Positions 1-7,298 of a stretch of 64,000 nucleotides of DNA are shown piece after piece; the first letter of the stretch is position 1, and each line of letters begins with the position of its first letter. The notes below the pieces were generated by a model that saw only the letters and a program-made list of their open reading frames with translations, was not told the origin of the DNA and did no database searches. A program made the position numbers and the translations under genes. Where the stretch lies: the NCBI RefSeq assembly GCF_003001935.1, contig NZ_PVNG01000029.1, positions 1 through 64,000 of the forward strand. Direction: 5' to 3'. Origin of the DNA: Nonomuraea fuscirosea (lineage in GTDB: Bacteria > Actinomycetota > Actinomycetes > Streptosporangiales > Streptosporangiaceae).

Positions 1-60
<60 letters not shown>

Positions 61-72
61 TGGGGGATGGCC

Positions 73-669
73 TCAGGGGGCGTCGTCCCCCAGCAGGTCT
101 TCCGCCGCGGACAGCGCCTGGTCCATGGGCAGGTCCGCGTCGACCATGCGGTGCAGCATCAGCCCGTCGATCGCGGCGACGATCAGGGTGGCCGCGCCCT
201 CCCGCCGGGCAGCGGGCCAGCCGGGGTGCAGCAGGCCGAGCCGGTCGGCCACCTGGGCGCGCACCAGACGCAGCTCGTCGCGCAGCACCGCGCCGAGCGC
301 GGGGTCGCGGGTGGCTCCCACGATCAGCTCCGCGGCCAGGCGGGTCGTCCGCTCGTCGCCGCTCGCGTGCGGCAGCGTGTCACGCATCATGCGCAGCGCC
401 GCCCGTTCGTCCTCGACGCCGAGCAGCTCGGCGAGCAGCGGGCTGATGACCAGGTCGGTGGCCCGGCGGAAGATCGCGGCGTGCAGCCCGGCCAGCCCGC
501 CGAAGTGGTAGTGGATCAGCCCCGGGTTGGTGCCCGCCCGCTCGGCCACGGCGCGCGTGGTGACTCCCGGCCATCCTTCCTGGCCCAGCAGCGCGATGCC
601 GGTGAGCACCAGTTGCTCGCGTCGCCGGTCGCCTCGCGACGAAGTTGGTCGATCGGCCAAGTTGGTCAT
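73..669 (-). CDS. TetR/AcrR family transcriptional regulator
   Basis: A 198-aa one-component repressor. The N-terminal helix-turn-helix (residues ~15-60) has the TetR signature, with TTRAVAERAG and the recognition-helix end LIHYHFGG. The ligand-binding half is divergent, so the inducer cannot be guessed. The ATG at 669 has no Shine-Dalgarno sequence. A TAACTT -10 box at 676-681 would put transcription initiation on the A of the ATG, so the mRNA is probably leaderless. Two TTGGTC/GACCAA palindromes overlap the start, indicating autorepression. No divergent target gene is visible: the upstream neighbour is the convergent-side tail of a kinase-like gene. Confidence 0.85.
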   Translation of the reverse strand: MTNLADRPTSSRGDRRREQLVLTGIALLGQEGWPGVTTRAVAERAGTNPGLIHYHFGGLAGLHAAIFRRATDLVISPLLAELLGVEDERAALRMMRDTLPHASGDERTTRLAAELIVGATRDPALGAVLRDELRLVRAQVADRLGLLHPGWPAARREGAATLIVAAIDGLMLHRMVDADLPMDQALSAAEDLLGDDAP

Positions 670-677
670 ACGACCAA
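645..677. promoter_or_regulatory. Tandem TetR operators over a leaderless start
   Basis: Two 16-bp inverted repeats spaced 17 bp apart: 645-660 (TTGGTC-GATC-GGCCAA, one mismatch) and 662-677 (TTGGTC-ATAC-GACCAA, perfect). The second covers the ATG at 667-669 and touches the -10 hexamer at 676-681. The likely ligand is the TetR protein encoded here; this is inferred from position and symmetry. Confidence 0.7.
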
Positions 678-768
678 GTTAGCACGCCGGATCGGCGGAG
701 CGGGCGCCGTTGACGCGCCGACCGGCGAAGCGCGCGGTGGGGAACGGGCAGTGGCGGCACGCATGGGG

Positions 769-838
769 AACGGGCGGCGGGAACGGGCGGCGGAGGACGG
801 GCGGCGGAGGACGGGCGGCGGAGGACGGGCGGTGGCGC
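769..838. repeat. 14-bp GC-rich tandem repeat
   Basis: Three exact copies of a 14-bp unit (ACGGGCGGCGGAGG) lie at 783-824. Partial or degenerate copies flank them on both sides. The array sits in the non-coding gap between the TetR gene and the stop codon of the P-loop kinase-like gene. Confidence 0.8.
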
Positions 839-847
839 GGGAGCCCT

Positions 848-1519
848 CTAGCGCTCCAGGCCGAACGTCACGGCCACCCGCCGGACGAGGTCGTCCTCGG
901 CGTCGCCGACCGCGACCTCGATCCCGTGCAACCCCAGGCGCCGGATCTGCCCGGCGAGCCGGTCGGTGAACAGCGCGTCGCGCTCCAGCACGTTCCGCAG
1001 CGCCCGCCGCGGATCGCCGGTCCTGGCCAGGAAGCTCCAGTCCGGCCCGCCGCGGCCGTCGAACACCGCCCGGCGGAAAGCGGGCGTCGGCAGCAGCCAC
1101 GCCGCCTGATCGACGTCGGCGAGCAGTGGCCGGACCAGGGCCGGGAGCAGCCGGAAGCCCTCGGCGAGCACCGGGCGGTCGGCGGGCAGGGTGAGCAGGT
1201 CCTCGACGATCAGCTCGAACCCTTCGCCGTGGTACCAGTGGAAGGTGTCCAGCATCTCGGCCGGGCTCCTGGTCACCCAGCGCTCGTCCATGTCCATGGC
1301 GGCGAACCGGCCCAGGTGCGGAGCCCGGTCCGCGGGCAGGCGGCGGGCATGATCGGGCATGGCCGCGTCGGTGTCGTACACGCGCATCCCGTGACGGCCG
1401 GCGAGGCGGCGGGCCACGGTGGACTTGCCGGCCCCGCTGCCGCCGCCGATCCAGTGGACGTGGCGCAGCCGTTCCCGCAGGACATCGTCCGGTACGTCGT
1501 CGTGGCCGCGCGCGGTCAC
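848..1519 (-). CDS. P-loop NTPase, small-kinase-like, coupled to the SARP gene
   Basis: A 223-aa cytosolic protein with a Walker A motif GGGSGAGKST at residues ~25-34, right after a short beta strand (VHWIG). This is the layout of nucleoside/gluconate/shikimate-kinase-like P-loop proteins. Downstream motifs include YDTDAAMP and a DMDERW segment. The substrate is unknown. The GTG start at 1519 overlaps the TGA of the upstream SARP gene (GTGA), so translation is coupled and the two are one operon. Reading the ORF further upstream would only run through the SARP C-terminus in another frame. An uncharacterised AAA-type ATPase is the alternative label. Confidence 0.75.
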   Translation of the reverse strand: MTARGHDDVPDDVLRERLRHVHWIGGGSGAGKSTVARRLAGRHGMRVYDTDAAMPDHARRLPADRAPHLGRFAAMDMDERWVTRSPAEMLDTFHWYHGEGFELIVEDLLTLPADRPVLAEGFRLLPALVRPLLADVDQAAWLLPTPAFRRAVFDGRGGPDWSFLARTGDPRRALRNVLERDALFTDRLAGQIRRLGLHGIEVAVGDAEDDLVRRVAVTFGLER

Positions 1520-4431
1520 AGCTGGTTCCTGATCGGCACGGGCGTGTCCGGGATCGGCTGGGCGAGGTAACCCGCCACCTCGGCCGGGGTGAGCAGGCGC
1601 GCCTCGCGCAGGATCTCCAGCGACTCCTGCCAGGACTCCCTGGCCTCCTCGTGCCGCCCGAGGTCGTACAGCGTGTGGCCGAGCCACCAGCAGGACACCG
1701 CGGTGCCCACCGCGAAGCCGGCCGTGCGCTGGAGTTCGATCGCCCGCCGGTACTTCCCGACGGCATCGGACAGCATCCCGCAGGCCCGGTAGGCGTCGGC
1801 CAAGGAGTCGTTGGCGATGCCGAGGTCGCCGGTGTCGCCCGATTCCTCCGTCAGGGCCAGGGCGTGCCGCGCCTCGCTCACGGCCTCCTCGTGTCTTCCC
1901 TGACGGTAGAAGACGTGCACCCGGTTGTTGCGCACGTAGGACTCGCGATCCTTACGCTTCGTGCGTTCGATGATGGCGAGGGCGGCTTCCAGCGCGGCGT
2001 GCGCGTCGTCGTAGCGGCCCATCACGGTGTAGGTGACGCCGAGGTCGTTGAGTATCCCCGCCTTGTTGTCCGGCTGCCCCGCCCGGTCCCAGCAGGCCAG
2101 CCCCTCCTCCAGGTGGGTCACCCCCGTCCGGAAGCGCCCGAGTTGCTGGTGGATGCCGCCGAGCCCCTGCAACAGGTAGGCGCGGGCCGTCCAGTCCTGC
2201 TCTTCCTCGGTCAGTCGCAGCGCCTCCTCGGTCACCTCGATGAGCTCGGGGAACCAGCCCCGGCGCTCGAACAGCCAGATGATGGCGTTCGCGAGGTTCG
2301 CCGCCGGGGAGTGGGCGTCGCGCGCCGCCTGCCGTGCCGTGGCCAGGAGGTTGTCCCGCTCGCGCCGCACCCAGTCGTTGGCGTCCGCCAGCGTGGTAAG
2401 TTCCTCCCCGGGCCGCTCGGTGGGAACCATGCCGTTGACCACACCGCCGCCGAAGAGCAGCGTGCACGCCTGCTGCGCGGTGGCCAGGTAGTGGTCCAGC
2501 ACACGGCCGGCCGCGCCCGCCCGGTCGTCGTCGGGGACCTGCTGCTCGCGGGCGTACAGCCGGACCAGGTCGTGCATCCGGTAACGGCCGGATTCGGCGG
2601 GTTCGAGCAGGCGGGCGTCCGTCAGGTGCTCCAGTGCTGTTTCGGCGCGGCGCTCGGTCCAGTCCGTCAGCGCGGCGGTGGTGGCCAGGGTGTGCGTGGG
2701 CAGGTCCACCAGCCCCAGCAGGGCGAGCAGCCGCGCCGCGTCCCGCCTTCCTGGTTCCTCGCGCAACTGCTCGTGGCTGACCGCGATACTGGCGCGTACG
2801 GCCAGGTCGGCGTACTCCAGCAGGTCGAGCCGCCGGGTGGCGTCGGCCAGCCGGACCGCGAGATCGGCCGGCGACCAGTCGGGCCGGGCCGCCAGGCGGG
2901 CTCCCATGATGCGCAGGGCGAGCGGGAAACCGCCGCAGAGCCGGGCGATCTCCAGCGCCGCCTCCGGCTCGGCCTCCACCCGGCCGGCTCCGGCGACCCG
3001 GGCGAGCAGCGCGACGGCTTCGGTGTCGTCGAGCCGGCCGAGCCGCAGGTGCCGGGCGTTGTCCAGGGTGACCAGCGGATCGCGGCTGGTGACCAGGACG
3101 CGGCAGCCCGGCCCCGCGGGCAGCAGCGAGCGGACCTGGCGGGCGTCGCGGGCGTTGTCCAGGATCACCAGCAGGTGACCCGCCGCCGTGAGCGAGCGGT
3201 AGCGGGCGGCGGCCTCCTCGGCGTCCACGGGAACGGCGGTGCCGTCCAGGCCCAGGGAGCGCAGCAGGTGGCGGAGGGCTTCGACGGGCGTCAAGGGGGT
3301 GAGCCCGGCGGTGGATCCGTGCAGGTCGACGTAGATGACGCCGTCGGTGAAACGCCTGGCGACGGTGTGGGCGACGTGGACGGCGAGGGCGGACTTGCCG
3401 ATGCCGCCCGGCCCGCTGATCACGGTGACCGCACCCCCACCCGCCGCACCGGTCCTCGGCGGCTCGCCCCGGGTGGCGCCGGTCAGGGCCGTTCCCGGCG
3501 GCTCGGCCTTGAAGCCGCCGGTCGGGCCCGATCCCGGCTGCTCGGTTCCGGAGTCGCCGGTCAGGTCGGCTCTGAGCCGTTCGATCTCGGCCGCCCGCGC
3601 CGTGAACGCCTGGGTGCCGGCGGGCAGTTCGGCGGGTGCGACGGGCCGGCCCGGCTCGGCCCGGTGCTCCGGTGGCAGGTCGAGCTCGGGATCCTTGACG
3701 AGTACGGCCTGCTGGAGCTCGCGGATCTCGGTGCCGGGCTCGACGCCCAGTTCCTCGACCATGATCCGGCGCAGGCGCTGGTAGACCTCGAGCGCCTCGG
3801 GCGCCCGGCCGTCGCGGTACAGGGCGAGCATGAGCTGGGCGGCCGGCCGTTCCCGCAGCGGGTGCGTGCTGACGTACGCGGCGAGTTCGCCGGCCAGGGC
3901 GCGGTGCTCACCGGCGGACAGGCGCAGGTCGGCGTGGTCCTCCAGGACGGCCAGCCGCTCCGCCTCCAGCCGGTCGGACTCGATCCGCGCCCAGGTCGCG
4001 TCCACCTCGGCCAGCGCCGTGCCGCGCCACAGCCCGAGCGCCCCGCGGAACAACGCGTCCGCGGTGGCGAGGGAGCCTCCGGCGTGAGCGGCCCTGGCCC
4101 GCCCGGCCAGGCTGGTGAAGGCGTGCGCGTCCACGTGGTCGGGCTCCATCGCCAGCCGGTAGCCGCCGGGCACGGTCTCGATGAGCTCCGCGCCGCCGTG
4201 GGCGGCGAACGCCTCACGGAGCTTGGAGATCACGATGTGCACCTGCTTGCCCGCGGTCGCGGCGGAGCTGCTCTCCCACACGTCGGACAGCAGCCGCTCG
4301 GCGGCTACGGACCGCCCCGCGGCCAGCGCGAGCCGGGCCAGCACCCCCACCCGCCGGGCCCCGGCGATCTGCACCGGTTCGCCGTCCGCCTCGACCTCCC
4401 AGGGCCCGAGGCACCTGATCTCCAGTCTCAA
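1516..4431 (-). CDS. SARP/AfsR-type regulator (wHTH-BTAD-NB-ARC-TPR)
   Basis: A large cytosolic regulator of about 971 aa. It opens with an OmpR-type winged helix (LEIRCLGPWEV), followed by a bacterial transcriptional activation domain to ~residue 245 and a Gly/Pro/Thr-rich linker. An NB-ARC ATPase follows, with P-loop GPGGIGKSA, Walker B LVILDNA and a GFPLAL motif, then a TPR-rich C-terminus. The TTG at 4431 is preferred: it is preceded by GGGAG and gives the canonical SARP N-terminus. An upstream TTG at 4464 is an alternative. AfsR-like proteins activate secondary metabolism, but no biosynthetic cluster is visible here. The next gene (P-loop kinase-like) overlaps its stop codon. Confidence 0.85.
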   Translation of the reverse strand: MRLEIRCLGPWEVEADGEPVQIAGARRVGVLARLALAAGRSVAAERLLSDVWESSSAATAGKQVHIVISKLREAFAAHGGAELIETVPGGYRLAMEPDHVDAHAFTSLAGRARAAHAGGSLATADALFRGALGLWRGTALAEVDATWARIESDRLEAERLAVLEDHADLRLSAGEHRALAGELAAYVSTHPLRERPAAQLMLALYRDGRAPEALEVYQRLRRIMVEELGVEPGTEIRELQQAVLVKDPELDLPPEHRAEPGRPVAPAELPAGTQAFTARAAEIERLRADLTGDSGTEQPGSGPTGGFKAEPPGTALTGATRGEPPRTGAAGGGAVTVISGPGGIGKSALAVHVAHTVARRFTDGVIYVDLHGSTAGLTPLTPVEALRHLLRSLGLDGTAVPVDAEEAAARYRSLTAAGHLLVILDNARDARQVRSLLPAGPGCRVLVTSRDPLVTLDNARHLRLGRLDDTEAVALLARVAGAGRVEAEPEAALEIARLCGGFPLALRIMGARLAARPDWSPADLAVRLADATRRLDLLEYADLAVRASIAVSHEQLREEPGRRDAARLLALLGLVDLPTHTLATTAALTDWTERRAETALEHLTDARLLEPAESGRYRMHDLVRLYAREQQVPDDDRAGAAGRVLDHYLATAQQACTLLFGGGVVNGMVPTERPGEELTTLADANDWVRRERDNLLATARQAARDAHSPAANLANAIIWLFERRGWFPELIEVTEEALRLTEEEQDWTARAYLLQGLGGIHQQLGRFRTGVTHLEEGLACWDRAGQPDNKAGILNDLGVTYTVMGRYDDAHAALEAALAIIERTKRKDRESYVRNNRVHVFYRQGRHEEAVSEARHALALTEESGDTGDLGIANDSLADAYRACGMLSDAVGKYRRAIELQRTAGFAVGTAVSCWWLGHTLYDLGRHEEARESWQESLEILREARLLTPAEVAGYLAQPIPDTPVPIRNQL

Positions 4432-4443
4432 GGGAGCGCTCCC
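4432..4443. promoter_or_regulatory. Possible weak LacI-like site before the SARP start
   Basis: GGGAGCGCTCCC is a perfect 12-bp palindrome immediately 5' of the proposed TTG start. It shares the AGCGCT core of the three GGAGAGCGCTCTCC sites of the adjacent LacI regulon. It could be a low-affinity operator, or it could simply contain the Shine-Dalgarno by chance. Confidence 0.3.
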
Positions 4444-4565
4444 GTCGTCAACGAAGATCGCCAAGTCTAGCGACCCGCCCTCCGCCCGGCGCTCGCTCTC
4501 CCGGATCCCCGGCGCGCGCGGCCCGCCGTTCCGGAGAACCCGGCGGCGAGCTCTGGGAGGGCGGG

Positions 4566-5621
4566 TCAGGCGGAGTCGCGGACGACGAGGACGGGGTCGA
4601 AGATCTTCGAGGTGGCCGGTCGTCCGGGCTGTTCGATGTGGGCCAGCAACATCCGCGCCATCTCCCCGGCCATGTCCTCCACCGGATGGCGGACGGTGGT
4701 GAGCGGCGGCCGGCACGCGGTCGCCGCGCTGCTGTCGTCGAAGCCGACCACGGCCACGTCCTCGGGCACCCGGCGCCCGTGGTGGCGCAGGGCGACCAGC
4801 GCGCCCTGGGCCATCAGGTCGTTGGCCACGAACACGCCGTCGAGACCGGGCTGCTCGGTCAGCAGCCGCTCCATGGCCGCCTCGCCGCTGTGATGGGTGA
4901 AGCCGCCCTCGGCGTGGGGCACGTAGGCGTGGCCGTGGGCGGCCATCGCGTCCAGGAAGCCGGTCAGCCGGGACTGCCCGGCCGGCACGTCGAGCGGGCC
5001 GGAGACGGTCGCGACGCGGCGGCGGCCGCGGGCGACGAGGTGGTCGGCGGCGAGCTTGGCCCCGGCCCGATGGTCGACGTCGACGTAGCTGATCGGGATC
5101 GGCTCGGCCGGCCTGGCGAACAGCACGGCCGGTACCCGCGCCTCGACCAGCAGCCGGGGCAGCGGGTCGGCCGCGTGGGTGGAGACCAGCAGCGCCCCGT
5201 CGGCGTTGCCGTGGCGCAGGTGGGTGAGGACCTGGGCGTGGATCTCGGCGGTCTCGGCGAACATCAGGATCGGATGGATGCCCCGGGGCCGCAGGAAACT
5301 CACGATGCCGCCGACGACGCGGCCGAAGAACGGGTCGGCGAAGACCTGGCCGGGAAAGGGGGCGTCGGCGCCCTCGCTGCCCGCCCCCGAGACGACGAGC
5401 GCGATCGCGCCGGTGCGCCGGGTGACGAGGGAACGGGCGGCGTGGTTGGGCACGTAGCCGGTGGTGGCGATGGCCCGCCGGACGGTCTCCTGGATCGCCG
5501 GGTCGACGTTGCGGATGCCGTTGATCACCCGGGAGACCGTGGACCGCGAGACTCCCGCCGCGCGGGCCACGTCTTCCAGAGTGATGGACGAGCCTGATGA
5601 CGGCGAGGGATCTTGCCTCAT
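4566..5621 (-). CDS. LacI/GalR family transcriptional regulator
   Basis: A 351-aa repressor. The N-terminal LacI helix-turn-helix (ITLEDVARAAGVSRSTVSRV) is followed by the hinge region and a periplasmic-binding-protein-like sugar-sensing domain (PVLFARPAEP, DGVFVANDLMAQGAL, VAVVGFDDSS). The ATG at 5621 follows an AAGGG-type ribosome site. A TTG further upstream lies in the operator and is unlikely. A perfect palindrome at 5645-5658 sits just upstream, implying autoregulation. The same palindrome precedes both adjacent secreted carbohydrate-active genes, so this is their predicted local repressor. The inducer is probably an oligosaccharide released from their substrate (inference). Confidence 0.92.
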   Translation of the reverse strand: MRQDPSPSSGSSITLEDVARAAGVSRSTVSRVINGIRNVDPAIQETVRRAIATTGYVPNHAARSLVTRRTGAIALVVSGAGSEGADAPFPGQVFADPFFGRVVGGIVSFLRPRGIHPILMFAETAEIHAQVLTHLRHGNADGALLVSTHAADPLPRLLVEARVPAVLFARPAEPIPISYVDVDHRAGAKLAADHLVARGRRRVATVSGPLDVPAGQSRLTGFLDAMAAHGHAYVPHAEGGFTHHSGEAAMERLLTEQPGLDGVFVANDLMAQGALVALRHHGRRVPEDVAVVGFDDSSAATACRPPLTTVRHPVEDMAGEMARMLLAHIEQPGRPATSKIFDPVLVVRDSA

Positions 5622-5644
5622 CCGCCCTTTATAGCACAGCGCTC

Positions 5645-5658
5645 GGAGAGCGCTCTCC
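5645..5658. promoter_or_regulatory. LacI operator 1 (autoregulatory)
   Basis: Perfect 14-bp palindrome GGAGAGCGCTCTCC, 24 bp upstream of the lacI-type gene start. A second AGCGCT core lies at 5638-5643. LacI-family operators typically are palindromes with a central CG, as here. Confidence 0.8.
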
Positions 5659-5669
5659 AAACTCTCCTC

Positions 5670-7034
5670 TCATGGCCGGGGAAGCTGGAAGTCCTCGGTC
5701 AGCGCGGCGCCGCGATGCGGTTTGTACAGGTCGTAGCCGCGCGGGTTGCACTGGAGGCCGCCGTTGATGCAGTGGGTCACCAGCGCGTCGAGGATCGCCG
5801 GGTCGTCCCAGGCGTTGAAGAAGTCGTAGTGCCAGGTGTAGCCGCGCCCGCTGGACAGCCGGGCCTGGGACAGGTCGCCGTCCGCCGGGAAGGCGATCTT
5901 GAACTCCAGCATCGGCACCGCCACCGGATGCCCGGCCGGGCAGTAGCCGCCGACGGGGTAGGCCATGTGGCTCTTGTGGTCTGCGCTGTCCAGGTTGACC
6001 CCGTCCCAGCAGCTCGGTGCCTGGTAGCGGACGTTGACCTGGGTGCCGGTCGCGCACGAGCGGGGGATGTCCCAGCTGCGCGACAGGTCGCCGCATTCGA
6101 AGCCCTCCACGGCGCCGGGCGCGTCGCGGAACTCCTCCAGGCTCGCGTACGGGCTGCCGACGACGAAGCGCAGGCCCTGCGGGAACGGCTGCACCCGCCA
6201 GTACTCCAGGATGCCCGACTTGTAGTAGATGACCTGGTCGCCGGTCGGCTGGATCAGCTGGTCGCCCTTGTAGAAGCTGGGGAACCAGTACGCCGACCGG
6301 TCGTGCGGATTGGTGCACGAGGTGCCGCCGCCGAGCAGCGAGGCGGCCGTGCTGCCCGCATGGGTGGTCCGGTTCCCGACGAACGTGTGCATGTGCGAGG
6401 CGCCGGGCAGGCCGGGATAGACGATGGGGTCGTCGGGCCGGTTCGCCGTCCACGAGCAGTTGGCCTGGAACTCGTGGTGGGTCACCTCGTCGGTGTACGT
6501 CGGGCTGGGCCTCGGCGTGGCAGGCGAGCCGCCGGTGCCGTAGACGCGCATCTCCCACAGGGAGTAGCCGTAGCCGGTGGCTCTGCTGGTGCCGTACATG
6601 CGGACGTGGCGTCCGGTGGCGGTGAGGTCGATGGTCTGGGTCCCGCCGGTGCCGGTGGTGGTGGCGTAGGCGTCGGTCCAGCTGGTGCCGTCGTTCGAGG
6701 TCTGGATCCTGAACGCGGTGGCGTACGCGCTCTCCCAGATGAGCACGACACGGCTGATGGCGGCGGGGGCGCCGAGGTCCACCCGCAGCCACTGCGGATC
6801 GGCGACGGCGCTCGACCAGCGCGTAGTGGTGCTGCCGTCCACGGCGGCGCCGGCGCTGTAACCCGTGCCCTCGACGGAGGAGGCGGTCGCCGGCCGCCCC
6901 TGCGAGAGCAGGCCGTCGGCGGCGGAGGCGGGGACGAGCGTGGTCAGGCCGGCCGCGACCAGCGCGGCCACGGCGGCGAGTGCGACGCACAACGCTCTGA
7001 GAGGGAACGTGGCGGGACTGCGGGAAGGGGGCAT
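5670..7034 (-). CDS. Secreted F5/8-type CBM plus DUF1996 protein
   Basis: A 454-aa exported protein. The signal peptide ends around ASAADG and is followed by a discoidin/F5-8 type C carbohydrate-binding module (GRPATASS ... YGYSLWEMRVYG). The C-terminal half is a DUF1996 domain, recognisable by CSWTANRPDDPIVYPG, SHMHTFVGN, DHKSHMAYP and the Cys/Trp-rich core. DUF1996 has no established activity; in fungi it occurs in secreted wall-associated proteins. The ATG at 7034 follows GGAGGAGAG. The gene is divergent from the glycosidase gene and both carry the LacI palindrome. Its CBM is nearly identical to the N-terminal CBM of that glycosidase, suggesting a shared target polysaccharide. Confidence 0.85.
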   Translation of the reverse strand: MPPSRSPATFPLRALCVALAAVAALVAAGLTTLVPASAADGLLSQGRPATASSVEGTGYSAGAAVDGSTTTRWSSAVADPQWLRVDLGAPAAISRVVLIWESAYATAFRIQTSNDGTSWTDAYATTTGTGGTQTIDLTATGRHVRMYGTSRATGYGYSLWEMRVYGTGGSPATPRPSPTYTDEVTHHEFQANCSWTANRPDDPIVYPGLPGASHMHTFVGNRTTHAGSTAASLLGGGTSCTNPHDRSAYWFPSFYKGDQLIQPTGDQVIYYKSGILEYWRVQPFPQGLRFVVGSPYASLEEFRDAPGAVEGFECGDLSRSWDIPRSCATGTQVNVRYQAPSCWDGVNLDSADHKSHMAYPVGGYCPAGHPVAVPMLEFKIAFPADGDLSQARLSSGRGYTWHYDFFNAWDDPAILDALVTHCINGGLQCNPRGYDLYKPHRGAALTEDFQLPRP

Positions 7035-7069
7035 GGGTCTCTCCTCCGACGGGTCGGGCACGACACGTA

Positions 7070-7083
7070 GGAGAGCGCTCTCC
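7070..7083. promoter_or_regulatory. LacI operator 2 (DUF1996 gene)
   Basis: Perfect GGAGAGCGCTCTCC palindrome, 36 bp upstream of the DUF1996 gene's ATG, in the promoter/5' leader. Confidence 0.8.
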
Positions 7084-7235
7084 AAAAGAGTGACCGTCGC
7101 GGTGACCCGTTGTCAAGCGGGGGAGGGCCCGCGGGTGTCCTGGCCTGCCGCGTTTCCGGTGGATGAGCAGGGTGTTTCACTCCGGTGAAGAAATGGGTCT
7201 TGACTCCGTGGCCGGGCGGGAGGACTCTCCACTAC

Positions 7236-7249
7236 GGAGAGCGCTCTCC
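7236..7249. promoter_or_regulatory. LacI operator 3 (glycosidase gene)
   Basis: Third exact copy of GGAGAGCGCTCTCC, 50 bp upstream of the GTG start of the divergent glycosidase gene. Operators 2 and 3 are ~166 bp apart in the same divergent intergenic region, so joint repression or looping is possible. Confidence 0.8.
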
Positions 7250-7298
7250 CACCTGAGCCGTGCCCGCGGCCCGGCACCCCCCGTCGGTAGGAGAGCTC

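Noticed and set aside
1651..4470. 939-aa plus-strand ORF opposite the SARP gene
   Set aside because: High-GC antisense shadow: Gly/Arg/Val/Gln-rich, no domains, while the minus strand holds a complete SARP protein.
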